From NCBI RefSeq assembly GCF_032999765.1, contig NZ_CP136051.1, forward strand, positions 4,688,417 to 4,752,416: 64,000 nt of DNA. The letters run 5' to 3'. A program made the position numbers and the translations under genes. This document shows, piece by piece, positions 8,110-17,058 of the stretch (within the stretch, counting starts at the first letter, position 1; the number at the start of each line of letters is the position of its first letter). The stretch comes from Imperialibacter roseus (lineage in GTDB: Bacteria > Bacteroidota > Bacteroidia > Cytophagales > Cyclobacteriaceae). The notes beneath the pieces were generated by a model. That model made no database searches, was not told where the DNA came from, and saw only the letters and a program-made list of their open reading frames with translations.

Positions 8110-8857
8110 GAAAATTGGATTTCTACTCACAAGTATACTGCTTTTTGCAGGAACCCTGCACCCCTGCCTGGCACAATTTACCCTTACCGGGCAGTCGGGC
8201 AACTTCCTCGTGCCGGAAGCCCGGGTGATTGGGGACAAGAAAATAGCCTTTGGCAGCAGCTTTAACCCACAACAAGAGGCCCTCATTCTTTATCCCAATA
8301 GACGAGGGACGCACGAAATTCACAATTTTGTGACCCTTGGTTTCCTCCCATTTATGGAGCTTACCTTCAACCTTACTCCAATCGTTGACGCTCCCCTAGA
8401 CTACGGCATAGGCGATCGATCCGGGAGCTTAAGGTTTCTGCTCAAAAAGGAAACAGATAAATTTCCAGCTCTACTTTTTGGCATGTATATCCCATTGGGT
8501 ACAAGCAATTTTGTGGATTCCAATTTTATTACCGGCACCAAGCATTTCAATCTAGGTGGCAAGGAGCTCACTCTGTCAGCAGGGGTTGGTATTCCCTGGG
8601 TAGTTAGAACGCTGATTTTCACCGGATTTGATTCGATCGATATTGTCAAAAAAGAGAATAACTATCAAGTAGGTTTCTTTGGGTCGGCAAGGTGGAAAGC
8701 ACACAAGCACCTGCTGGTAGCTGCCGAGTACCAGGCAAAGGATGTGAACCTTGGGCTGATTGGACGGTTGCCAGACGAAAAATGCTTTGTAAAACTCTAT
8801 ACGTTTAGCTTTAAGACGGTGGGGTTTGGTGTGAGTTATACAGGATTGGTAAAATAG
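8108..8857 (+). CDS. YjbH-like outer-membrane protein (short N-terminal-type half)
   Basis: A 249-residue exported protein; the signal peptide is MKIGFLLTSILLFAGTLHPC then LAQ. The mature part begins with GQSGNFLVPEARV, like the 'tG..G.l..P.A' opening of YjbH-family barrels, and continues as short beta-strands ending GFGVSYTGL. The start ATG at 8108 shares bases with the CAT (minus-strand ATG) of the divergent gene, so any promoter must lie inside that gene; TACTGTTTG at 8090-8098 is near a -7 box but has one base too many. With its divergent partner it may represent a YjbH protein split in two. Function inferred only. Confidence 0.65.
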   Translation: MKIGFLLTSILLFAGTLHPCLAQFTLTGQSGNFLVPEARVIGDKKIAFGSSFNPQQEALILYPNRRGTHEIHNFVTLGFLPFMELTFNLTPIVDAPLDYGIGDRSGSLRFLLKKETDKFPALLFGMYIPLGTSNFVDSNFITGTKHFNLGGKELTLSAGVGIPWVVRTLIFTGFDSIDIVKKENNYQVGFFGSARWKAHKHLLVAAEYQAKDVNLGLIGRLPDEKCFVKLYTFSFKTVGFGVSYTGLVK

Positions 8858-8945
8858 CGGATACCCGAGTTGTTAAATGCCACTCAATATGGCGCTTCGT
8901 GGCTGTCCAGTAGTGACTATCTGGCAGCAGTTGCTGCTCAAAACT

Positions 8946-10100
8946 TCAGGTGTTCTTGGACACAAGATTAAAAACTGCTTTCACCCCGTTGACGACCCTC
9001 TCTAACTGGGCCAGCGTTAAGTTCGATCCGGAAGGAAGACATAGTCCGTTTTCAAACAACTGCTCTGATACGCCATTCAGGTAAGCAGGTGCGCCTTTGT
9101 AAATCGGCTGCAAATGCATGGGCTTCCACATGGGGCGGCTCTCAATATTCTCCCTTGCCAAAGCCAGCCTGACCTCTTCTCTGGTGACACCCTCTGCTTT
9201 GGCGGCATCAATGAGCACAGTGGTTAACCACCGGTTCGAAAAATGCCCTTCCGGCTCCGGAAGAAATACTATTCCAGGGTTTCCATCAAGCTCTCTTTGG
9301 TAAAACTTATAGTTATCCCTTCTCTGCCTGATTCGCTCTGGCAACACATCTATTTGCCCTCTGCCGATAGCAGCGGACACATTACTAAGCCGATAGTTGT
9401 ACCCTACCTCGCTGTGTTCGTAGTGAGGGGCGTGATCTCTGGCCTGTGTGGCGAGAAAGGTAGCTTTGCTAACTAAATCCAGCTTTGCGGACAATAAAGC
9501 TCCACCCCCTCCTGTGGTAATAATTTTATTCCCGTTAAAAGACAATACGCTGATGTCGCCCAGGCTACCAGCAGGCTGGCCCATGTAGGAGGAGCCAACA
9601 GCTTCGGCCGCATCTTCAATAAGGAAAATCTCATATTTTTCGGCCACCGCTTTAATGGCCTCCACCTTTGCAGGCATGCCATACAGGTGTACGTAAATAA
9701 TGGCTTTTGGCTTCTTACCAAGCTTGATTCTGTCCAGAATAGCTTCCTCCAACAACTGAGGATCCATGTTCCAGGTTTCCTCCTCGCTGTCAACGAAAAT
9801 GGGTGTAGCTCCCAGGTACAGGACAGGGTGCGACGTCCCGCAAAAGGTAAAAGACTGACAGATGACTTCATCTTTGTTTGTAACCCCAGCGATAATCAAC
9901 GCCAAATGAATAGCAGCTGTCCCGGAGCTAAGTGAAGTGGCATACCTGCCCGTAAGTCGTTTTAATTCGGTTTCAAAGGCACGCACATGCGGGCCGAGCG
10001 GGGCAATCCAGTTCGTATCAAAAGCTTCCTGTACATACATCAATTCGGTCGTACCCATGTGGGGCGATGAAAGCCAAATTTTCTCGCTGGTCTCTGTCAT
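8946..10100 (-). CDS. DegT/DnrJ/EryC1/StrS-family sugar aminotransferase (EpsN/PglE-like)
   Basis: PLP enzyme that aminates a nucleotide-linked 4-keto-6-deoxy sugar in the cytoplasm, giving a 4-amino sugar for glycan synthesis. From the ATG at 10100 the protein has 384 residues: SSGTAA at 58-63, EDAAEA at 162-167, and SFNGNKIITTGGGG with the PLP lysine at 192. The C-terminus contains ESRPMWKPMHLQPIY, as in EpsN-like enzymes. Twenty residues added by the longer frame have no support. It is convergent with the YjbH-like gene and lies outside the main polysaccharide locus, but the NeuD-like N-acyltransferase at 18421-19083 is the enzyme that would normally act next, so they probably share a pathway. 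The 4,6-dehydratase needed before it is not in the window. Confidence 0.9.
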   Translation of the reverse strand: MTETSEKIWLSSPHMGTTELMYVQEAFDTNWIAPLGPHVRAFETELKRLTGRYATSLSSGTAAIHLALIIAGVTNKDEVICQSFTFCGTSHPVLYLGATPIFVDSEEETWNMDPQLLEEAILDRIKLGKKPKAIIYVHLYGMPAKVEAIKAVAEKYEIFLIEDAAEAVGSSYMGQPAGSLGDISVLSFNGNKIITTGGGGALLSAKLDLVSKATFLATQARDHAPHYEHSEVGYNYRLSNVSAAIGRGQIDVLPERIRQRRDNYKFYQRELDGNPGIVFLPEPEGHFSNRWLTTVLIDAAKAEGVTREEVRLALARENIESRPMWKPMHLQPIYKGAPAYLNGVSEQLFENGLCLPSGSNLTLAQLERVVNGVKAVFNLVSKNT

Positions 10101-10316
10101 TAAAATTATTGAATCGTCAGTTTGATGTAAAGTAAATAAATATAGGCCGTTTTTGTTCAATAAGCGCCAGGAAAAAAGGAAAAAAAATAGAAAAAATGGT
10201 ACTCTACCAATTGTGTGTTTAGCAGGCTTTCGGGCTCCGGATGAAAACCGATTCTTTTATTGCATCCATGTTACAAAGATAAAGGAAGAAAACTCAGCAA
10301 TCAAAGGTTGGCGGGG

Positions 10317-10386
10317 TGGACTTTCGGATGTTCCGATGGTTCGGATTTTCGGATGGTTCGGATGGCAGGACGGTCCGGATGGGTTG
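10317..10386. repeat. TCGGA ~10-bp degenerate repeat block
   Basis: Successive TTCGGAT/GTTCGGA words occur every 10-11 bases ('ggatggttcggattttcgga'). Same family as the blocks at 10888, 39951, 41265, 41505, 43646, 46798, 47672, 48119, 51687 and 51866. Confidence 0.8.
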
Positions 10387-10439
10387 GGGTGAGGAAAGCG
10401 GTGCGGCGTGGTTCCCACAGCGATAGCTGGTGGCAACAC

Positions 10440-10880
10440 ATGGGCAAGCGATCGAAGGAAGGTTTAACCGCAGGGGAAGGGTTTAACCGCAGAGAAGGGA
10501 GAAAGAAAGAGGGCAGGCTGAAGCTTGGAGGATGGTGGCTTGCCGAGACGAAGTAGCGCAAAGAGTCCCGTAGGGACGGCACAGGGGTAACACCAACGGT
10601 GGCACCCTACATGATAGAGCGAGTGCCGTAGGTACGGCATATAATAGGACCACGAAGGCTCTAAGGCGCAGAGGAAGGGTTAACCACAGAGGAGCACGGA
10701 GGGGCGCAGAGAGAAGAAAGAGAGGGCAGGCTGTAGCCTGGAGAAGGTGGCTCGCAGAGACGCAGGGACGCTAAGGAAAGAGTCCCATAGGGACGACATG
10801 TAGGTAACACCAAAGGTGGTACCCCATGATAGAGCGAGTGCCGTAGGTACGGCATATAATAGAACCACGAAGGCTCTAAG
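10440..10880. repeat. Diverged relatives of the 279-bp repeat (two copies)
   Basis: The palindromes GTCCCGTAGGGACGG (10565) and GTCCCATAGGGACGA (about 10782), an 'aacaccaacggtggcaccc'-type element and TGCCGTAGGTACGGCA (about 10625 and 10841) recur in the same order as at 451-1260, spaced by 'accgcagagaagggag'-type sequence. No gene is seen between 10101 and 11095; minus-strand frames with YAVPTALA and RPYGT come from the palindromes. Confidence 0.75.
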
Positions 10881-10887
10881 GCGCAAG

Positions 10888-11095
10888 GGATGGGACGGTT
10901 CGGACTTTCGGATGTTCTGATAGCTCGGACTGAAGGACGGTCAACCTACGCTAAAGCTTCGGCTGACAAGTCGGATGGTTCGGACGAGTCGGGAATTCCT
11001 AATATCTGAGTGTCTGAACGTCCGGATTGTCGGAATATCTGACTGTCCGAAAGTCCGAGTTGTCGGAATATCTGAATGTCTGAATATCTGAATGT
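10888..11095. repeat. Long TCGGA/TCTGAATG ~10-bp repeat block abutting a stop codon
   Basis: Runs of 'ttcggactttcggatgttc', then 'gtcggaatatctgaatgtc' at about 10-bp spacing, extend right to the stop codon of the ElyC/YdcF gene at 11096. An embedded 'acctacgctaaagcttcggc' element is shared with 43701 and 46780. Confidence 0.8.
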
Positions 11096-11854
11096 CTACA
11101 ACAAAACCCACTTCGCCCAGAGCATGCCCAGGTACTCATGCATCACGAGTTCAGTTTTCCTCAGGCTGGCGGTGGAGGGTAAAAAATCAAAGAGCGTGAG
11201 GGAGATTTCTGTTTTGATGAGGTGATTGGTGGGGGCAGCGATGGGTTGCAGGCCTTTGGCCTCGAAAAGCATCATGGCACGGGGCATATGAATGGCGTCG
11301 GTGGCTATGACTACCCTACTGCCTTTGCCAAAGCGAGCTGCACATTTCCCAGCCTCTTCCCAGGTATTGAGGGCTCCTCTGATTTGTAACGTATCCGATG
11401 GTGAAACACCTAAGGCAAGCGCCCCCTCGGCTATGGCTTGGGCCTGGCTGATCTTTTGATAGATCAGACCGGCCGAGCCTGCTACTTTGGCATTAGGTAA
11501 CTGTTGGTAAATGCGCACGGCTTCTACCAGCCTGCCCAAAGTAGTTGTATTCAGACGATTTAAAGGAGGCAATGCTTCATTGTGTCCGTAGCCCGCTCCC
11601 AGCACAATGATAGGTATCGGTTCATCAGAGAGCGTGAGCTGACCCGGCTCACATACCGGGTAGGTGATTTCAAGCTGACGGATGAGGTAGTTGGGCAGGA
11701 AGGAGGTGGACACGGAGAAGAAAAGAACTGCTGCCAGGGAAAAGCTCAGCCACGCATTTTTCTTTTTCCTATTGAAACGAAAAAAAACTCCCAGAAGCAG
11801 GAGTAGGATGGAGATGAAGACGGGGTGGATGAAATACATGAATAAGTCTTTCAT
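11096..11854 (-). CDS. ElyC/SanA/YdcF-family membrane protein (DUF218)
   Basis: A 252-residue inner-membrane protein. Two hydrophobic segments (about 8-24 and 33-52) precede a periplasmic DUF218 domain beginning IPIIVLGAGY, with LNRLNTTTLGRLVEA, then GALNTWEEA and VVIATDAIHMPRAMM, the conserved order of the family. Relatives in enterobacteria (ElyC, SanA) affect envelope and peptidoglycan integrity; the biochemical reaction is not established. The gene stands alone, with repeats directly at its 3' end and a low-complexity gap upstream. Confidence 0.85.
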   Translation of the reverse strand: MKDLFMYFIHPVFISILLLLLGVFFRFNRKKKNAWLSFSLAAVLFFSVSTSFLPNYLIRQLEITYPVCEPGQLTLSDEPIPIIVLGAGYGHNEALPPLNRLNTTTLGRLVEAVRIYQQLPNAKVAGSAGLIYQKISQAQAIAEGALALGVSPSDTLQIRGALNTWEEAGKCAARFGKGSRVVIATDAIHMPRAMMLFEAKGLQPIAAPTNHLIKTEISLTLFDFLPSTASLRKTELVMHEYLGMLWAKWVLL

Positions 11855-12201
11855 GGAAATGGGTTTTTAACAAAAATCAAACGCCAAATTACTAATAATT
11901 ATGCACCTGCCAGATTCGGGTCAAGATTGGCACGACGTCTGTCAAGAGGGCTTCTAACTGCTGCACGAGATGATTGAGTATAGAAAAAATACTTACTAAT
12001 AAGTATTGAATACATGATTTATTACCCGTTACTTTATCTAGTCGCTTATACCTCGTTGAAGCGGACCGTTGAAGACTAAATGTGACATATATTTAGTCAA
12101 ATATTTCTCCAGCTATTTCTTCGGTACAAAAAAATTCTTGAACAGAGCAGTTTCAAGGGTTTAGAATTTTTTAATTAATCTATACACCAAATTGCCTAGG
12201 T
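11855..12201. other. AT-rich intergenic region with a 20-bp palindrome
   Basis: A divergent promoter region between the ElyC/YdcF gene and the T9SS protein gene. AATACTTA-ctaa-TAAGTATT at 11988-12007 is an inverted repeat that could be an operator or short hairpin. No clear TAnnTTTG box, ribosome site or gene is seen. Confidence 0.45.
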
Positions 12202-15200
12202 ATGTTTAAAAATTTACTCACAGTGAGTTTGTTATTGTTCCTTCATTTGGAATCTAACTCACAACTTCTCACTTATCAGGACATGGAAAAAGCAAATGAA
12301 GCTGCTTTCAGTCCCTCAGGAACTTATGTGGTTACTTTATTTGGTAGTACCGCCAAGATTTATGAAAAAAACGAATTTTATGATTGGGTAGCTCTAGATT
12401 CGATAGAGGGCATCAATGCAACCTCGCTGAAAGTTTTTGACGAGTATATTATTTTTGGTTCTCCCTTAGATAATACTGATTCCAGCGGTACGGGTACAAT
12501 TGTACAAGGTGCAGGTGCTATATTTGTCTACAACTTTACCAATGGAGTAGTCAGCTTCCACCAGAAAATTACTGCAAGTGACCGTAAAGCCCAAATGCTG
12601 TTTGGATCCGATTTTGATCTTGAAGGATCAATGCTAGCAGTAGGAGCACCGAGAATTACCTCTCAAAATTACAGCGATCGCACAGAAAAAGAAGCTGTTT
12701 ATGTTTTCCAATTGGATCCAGTATCTGAACTATTTAATGAAACTGCCAAGATTGCTAATCCAGATTCTTTGCTATCAGGAGCTGCAACGTTTTATCTTGA
12801 TAATCAATTTGGTGCAAATATCGATATTACAGAAAACGAGCTTTATGTAGGAGCTTCTCGATTTAATCAGGGTCAAGGAAAAATTTACGTTTACGCCTAC
12901 GACAGCCCAACAAATTTTACCATTGGATCAAATAATATTTTGGGTTATGGTGGAGGTGTTATTGCCTATGATGATGCTTTATTAATATATAAAAATGCAT
13001 CAAAGGTCAATTTGGCTAAAAAGAACCTAGAGGGAGCCTGGGACATCACCCCTGGCGTAACACTGCCTTCAAACGTTGCCTTTACCTACAACGACGGATT
13101 TATTTCCTTTACAGACGGGTCCTATGACTCCTTGCTCAGGTACCAACGCAACATTGACGACACTTTTTCAAAAGTATCATCAGGATATTTAGAATATTAT
13201 CTGTCCGGGGGGAGTAATATAAGAAAAGTGGTCTCTAGCGGGGACAATGCTATTGCTTTTACATATAATAATTACGAGGTTTTTTTCTTCGATAATAATC
13301 CATGCATCAATCCAAAGGCTGTTGAGCTGCAAGCAAAGAATCAAACATATACAACGGCAACGCTGAAATGGGAAGTATGCGATCCGAGCCTGATTGCGTC
13401 ATACGAAGTAAATATTCAAGGCATAGGCATTTTTAACGTAGCGCCGACACAAGACAGCCTGGTAGTTGATGGCTTGACAGCTGCCACTGTTTACACCTGG
13501 CAGGTCACAAGCCTTGACCAGAATGACAATAGTCTGGCAGTCTCTGATTACAGTGCATTTATCACCAGAGGAGATTGTGGTGCCCCATCCTATTTGAATG
13601 AGAGTTTCGTATCAACAGACAGCGTTGTCTTGCAATGGACCAATTTACTACCCCAAGAAACGAATGGCTTTGAAGTCTCTTTCAAGGGCCAGGTTTACCC
13701 TGCCGCTACTAATAAAATCACTTTTTACGGGCTCACACTAAATGAGACCATCACCTGGCAAGTAAGAAGTAATTGTACTTCTGGATTTGTCACTGATTGG
13801 AGATCAAGTACATTCAAAGTAAATAACCAAGGATGCGTTGCACCTGCTAATTTTATAGTAACAGATGTGACGTTGGTTGATGGAGGATCTCAGGTAACAG
13901 CATCTTTCAGTTGGGACGGCGTTAATGCTAAAAATGCTGTCAATCCGTACACTTTTGAACTGAATGATGATTATTATTCTGTCAGCACAGAAGGACAGCA
14001 GGGTATCGTCAATCAAAGATATGTATATAATCTTGATCCTGGCAGGCCTTATACTGCCAAGGTACGTGCCAACTGCTACAATGGAAATAGTAGCCCCTGG
14101 TCAACTAGAAGCTTCAATACTCCGGGTACCGGCTGCGCTACACCCGCAAATTTGACTGTAACTGAATTACCCTATGCTTACATCATTGACTGGGGGGACG
14201 TCAACACGACAAGAAAGAATGGGAGTTTCAGAGTATCAATCAATGGTACTTTTCAGTTTGTCAATGAATCTGAAATCACAATCAACAAATCAACATTGTT
14301 TGCAGGTACGACTTACACCATAGAAGTTGTATCAGTTTGTTACAACGGCTCTTTTACAAGCGCAGCAACAACTTCCTTCACAACAACAGGTACTTCCTGC
14401 GTGGCACCAACTAATCTGATGAACCCTGAAATAGGCGACACAACAGCTACTGTCTCCTGGGACAAAACGGTTGGTGGTGTGTTTAAAAACCCTGTCGAAA
14501 ACTATGAGTTGTATATTAATAATGGCATCGGCACTCACTTGCTTCCCCCTACTCTAAACGTGGTTTCTATTGATAGTTTACTTGCTGCAAAAGGCGACAC
14601 CCTCCACTTATCGCCCGGAACAACTTATGACTGGAAAGTAAGAGCGAAGTGTGCTGTTGGAGGAACGCTAACAGCCTGGTCCAACGACTTTTTTACCACT
14701 ACAGGCATAGGTTGTATTACACCAATTAACCTGGTGGTGACTAGTGAAAATGATACTTCTGCGGTCATATCATGGGATCGTGTAAATGCGGTCAAAGAAT
14801 ATCAATACTACATGCAAGGAAAAGGAACCTTTTCGGTTGTCGACACTTTTGCCATCGTTGGGGGGCTAAAACCAGGCACTACCTACAGCTGGAAAGTGAG
14901 GGCCTCGTGTGTTACTGGAGGAAGCTTAACAGATTGGTCATTGCCCTCCACATTGACAACCACCGGAACGGGCTGCATTCCGCCGACAGGGTTAAATGTT
15001 ACAGGAATAACAAATACGTCAATCACTATTTCATGGGATTCTAATCCGGCGGCTATCGGTTATGACTACTATATCCCAGTACAGGGCATTGCTACTACAA
15101 CGGACACTTTTGCCATAGTCACTGGGCTGGATCCAGGGTCAACAATCAACTATGCTGTTCGGAGTGTTTGTTTGGGTAGCAGCAAAACAGGTTGGGCCAC

Positions 15201-15825
15201 TGGTACGACTAATACAACCGGCTCATCTCTATGTATTGCACCTGTTGGACTATCATATAATTACGCTAACCCAACCAGTACTTTTGGTTGGAGTCCGGTT
15301 GGTGCGGCTGGAGCCAAGTATCAGGTATATATTGGCAAAATTGGTTATACAAGTGTAATAAGCACCAATTCCTATGTTACGAATTCAATACCTAATGGCA
15401 CAAATGGAAATTGGTGCGTAAGGACTTACTGCCCAGGCGGAGTATTATCTGGCTGGTCGGTTTTTACTCCGTATTCAAGTGCTCGAACGGTTGAAGAGAT
15501 TGATGTTTTTTCAATAATGACAGTGGAAGATATGATTGAAGCTGACGAACAACTGCTTTCTTACCAGGAACCGGAAGAAGATGCTTACTTAGATCAGTTG
15601 ACATTATATCCCAATCCTGCAAAGGGGCACCTGAATATCGGACTTAGCGACGCCAACGAAGTTATCCGTCAAATCAAGGTGTTTGAAATTGGGGGAAAAG
15701 ACATTTCCGGAACACTTTTCTTTACATCGCCTACTCAAATTGATGTCTCGGAAGTCGTCAATGGCGTGTATATTGTAAGAGTAGTGACTGACAAACGCAC
15801 CTATATTGCCCGATTCATAAAGTAA
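12202..15825 (+). CDS. Secreted multi-FN3-like protein with T9SS C-terminal sorting domain
   Basis: A 1207-residue cell-surface or secreted protein. A signal peptide (MFKNLLTVSLLLFLHLESNS then Q) is followed by a beta-propeller-like region to about residue 370 (LFGSDFDLEGSMLAVGAPRI-type repeats seen in FG-GAP proteins). From about 370 to 1100 come roughly eight fibronectin-III-like modules, each opening with C-(I/V/A)-x-P-x-(N/G)-L and containing GTTYTW(K/Q)VR. The end, LTLYPNPAKGHLNI to the last residue, is a type A T9SS sorting domain, so the protein should cross the outer membrane by type IX secretion. It ends at a strong terminator. Lower GC than its neighbours is visible by eye. Adhesion or surface scaffolding is a guess from architecture. 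Confidence 0.88.
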   Translation: MFKNLLTVSLLLFLHLESNSQLLTYQDMEKANEAAFSPSGTYVVTLFGSTAKIYEKNEFYDWVALDSIEGINATSLKVFDEYIIFGSPLDNTDSSGTGTIVQGAGAIFVYNFTNGVVSFHQKITASDRKAQMLFGSDFDLEGSMLAVGAPRITSQNYSDRTEKEAVYVFQLDPVSELFNETAKIANPDSLLSGAATFYLDNQFGANIDITENELYVGASRFNQGQGKIYVYAYDSPTNFTIGSNNILGYGGGVIAYDDALLIYKNASKVNLAKKNLEGAWDITPGVTLPSNVAFTYNDGFISFTDGSYDSLLRYQRNIDDTFSKVSSGYLEYYLSGGSNIRKVVSSGDNAIAFTYNNYEVFFFDNNPCINPKAVELQAKNQTYTTATLKWEVCDPSLIASYEVNIQGIGIFNVAPTQDSLVVDGLTAATVYTWQVTSLDQNDNSLAVSDYSAFITRGDCGAPSYLNESFVSTDSVVLQWTNLLPQETNGFEVSFKGQVYPAATNKITFYGLTLNETITWQVRSNCTSGFVTDWRSSTFKVNNQGCVAPANFIVTDVTLVDGGSQVTASFSWDGVNAKNAVNPYTFELNDDYYSVSTEGQQGIVNQRYVYNLDPGRPYTAKVRANCYNGNSSPWSTRSFNTPGTGCATPANLTVTELPYAYIIDWGDVNTTRKNGSFRVSINGTFQFVNESEITINKSTLFAGTTYTIEVVSVCYNGSFTSAATTSFTTTGTSCVAPTNLMNPEIGDTTATVSWDKTVGGVFKNPVENYELYINNGIGTHLLPPTLNVVSIDSLLAAKGDTLHLSPGTTYDWKVRAKCAVGGTLTAWSNDFFTTTGIGCITPINLVVTSENDTSAVISWDRVNAVKEYQYYMQGKGTFSVVDTFAIVGGLKPGTTYSWKVRASCVTGGSLTDWSLPSTLTTTGTGCIPPTGLNVTGITNTSITISWDSNPAAIGYDYYIPVQGIATTTDTFAIVTGLDPGSTINYAVRSVCLGSSKTGWATGTTNTTGSSLCIAPVGLSYNYANPTSTFGWSPVGAAGAKYQVYIGKIGYTSVISTNSYVTNSIPNGTNGNWCVRTYCPGGVLSGWSVFTPYSSARTVEEIDVFSIMTVEDMIEADEQLLSYQEPEEDAYLDQLTLYPNPAKGHLNIGLSDANEVIRQIKVFEIGGKDISGTLFFTSPTQIDVSEVVNGVYIVRVVTDKRTYIARFIK

Positions 15826-15840
15826 AAGGGTGTTACAGAT

Positions 15841-15880
15841 AATAAAAAAGGGTGATCCATTAGACTCACCCTTTTTTATT
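15841..15880. terminator. Bidirectional rho-independent terminator
   Basis: AATAAAAAAGGGTGA (15841-15855) pairs with TCACCCTTTTTTATT (15866-15880) around a 10-base loop. It terminates the T9SS gene and could also stop minus-strand transcription from the polysaccharide locus that ends at 16015. Confidence 0.9.
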
Positions 15881-16014
15881 ATTTAAGTCAATATTGTAAA
15901 GTTCTAATTCCGCTTCCCTGCCTTCAATACTAGCTAAAAAGAAGACAAAATAAGGTTTAGAACAGGCTCGCTACAATACCAAATACAGAGATTCTACTTC
16001 AACTCGAAAGGCGA

Positions 16015-16929
16015 CTATTTACGCAGAACCGAGTTAACCAAACCTATCACCTTCTGGGTAAAGACTCTCGCCCCAGTGTCGTTTAGATGTGCCGGGTCGG
16101 CAAACCATTCCGGATGCTCTAAGAACTCGGGAGACTGATTCAGCACTAGGTGTGGTATCCCGTTTGATTCGAGCATTTTTGTGAGCTCTGCATAAACATC
16201 TTGCTCACTAGTCTGCATGCGAAATACAGGGGAAATAGTTACAACTAACTTAACTCCACGTGACCTTGTAAGATCTATGAATTTTTGTATGTATGTTACT
16301 TTGGTCGAATCATGCTGATAGTTGGTTCTTTCCAGTTCCGCAAGACCGCCTTTCCATTTTCCTCTCAGGGGATTGTAGCCCTTCTCTATTTTATAGGGAA
16401 TCGTATAACTCCCAATAAGCTGAGCCAACTTGGAGTTATACCTAAAAAGCCCGGATTGAACTTTCAGCACTTCTGAAAACCCTTGAATCGCAATTAAAGT
16501 ATCAAGTGAATGCACTTTTCCATAATAGGGTAGAATCTGGTTAAGCGCATCAAATCCAAAATCCGTTGACGCCGTTAAATCTTTTACCGATAAATCTAAT
16601 ATTATTATCTCCGGTTTATACCTCTCTAAGATGCTGGTCAGCAAGACATAGTGGTAGAAGATTCCCTTACCATCCATGCCAGCATTAAATGCTGAGATGT
16701 TTAGACCGTCTTGCAAAAGGCTAGAAACAAAATGATGTCTGGCCTTGGAAGATCCCATAGCGATAAGTTTTTCGTTTGATTCAGACATTATATAATTAAT
16801 GTCACGAATATCACCATAAGGCGCTTTAAAAAAGTAACGTTGAAAAACACGAGAAAGACCCTGATCTAGTGCGAAAAGCAAGGTAACGATTAACAAAGCT
16901 TTGCCTATGAAGTTAATTGTCGTGCTCAC
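16015..16929 (-). CDS. SGNH-like acyltransferase partner of MBOAT (AlgJ/DltD-like role)
   Basis: A 304-residue protein with one N-terminal membrane anchor (about 8-22) and an SGNH-hydrolase-like periplasmic domain: IAMGSSKARH supplies the catalytic serine near 60-61 and DPAHLNDTG near 278-286 the Asp and His. Proteins of this kind pair with MBOAT acyltransferases to move acetyl or acyl groups onto exported polysaccharides. The start is a GTG at 16929, two bases after the ancestral (frame-restored) stop of the MBOAT gene, as expected for an operon partner. It is the last gene of the big minus-strand locus before the terminator at 15841-15880. Confidence 0.75.
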   Translation of the reverse strand: MSTTINFIGKALLIVTLLFALDQGLSRVFQRYFFKAPYGDIRDINYIMSESNEKLIAMGSSKARHHFVSSLLQDGLNISAFNAGMDGKGIFYHYVLLTSILERYKPEIIILDLSVKDLTASTDFGFDALNQILPYYGKVHSLDTLIAIQGFSEVLKVQSGLFRYNSKLAQLIGSYTIPYKIEKGYNPLRGKWKGGLAELERTNYQHDSTKVTYIQKFIDLTRSRGVKLVVTISPVFRMQTSEQDVYAELTKMLESNGIPHLVLNQSPEFLEHPEWFADPAHLNDTGARVFTQKVIGLVNSVLRK

Positions 16930-16931
16930 TG

Positions 16932-17058
16932 CTAGAACTGAAAGTAAATGAATTGGTCCCCATCAAATACACCGATCAAAAGAATTAGTACGGAAATGCA
17001 TATATACGCAACAAACCGGACAGGAAAGAATTGTTTCCAGGCCGACAGTAGCCGGGGG
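16932..17058 (-). pseudogene. Out-of-frame C-terminal tail of the MBOAT gene
   Basis: Inserting one C into the run at 17054-17058 lets the frame continue as RLLSAWKQFFPV and on to GVFDGDQFIYFQF with a stop at 16932-16934. FIYFQF is the classic end of AlgI-type proteins. The restored gene would have 466 residues, the usual family length, and its stop would sit two bases before the GTG of the next gene. Confidence 0.8.

Noticed and set aside
12202-15825. Possible phage tail or adhesin of mobile origin
   Set aside because: The signal peptide and T9SS sorting domain mark it as a normal secreted Bacteroidota protein; no integrase, tRNA or att site was seen nearby.
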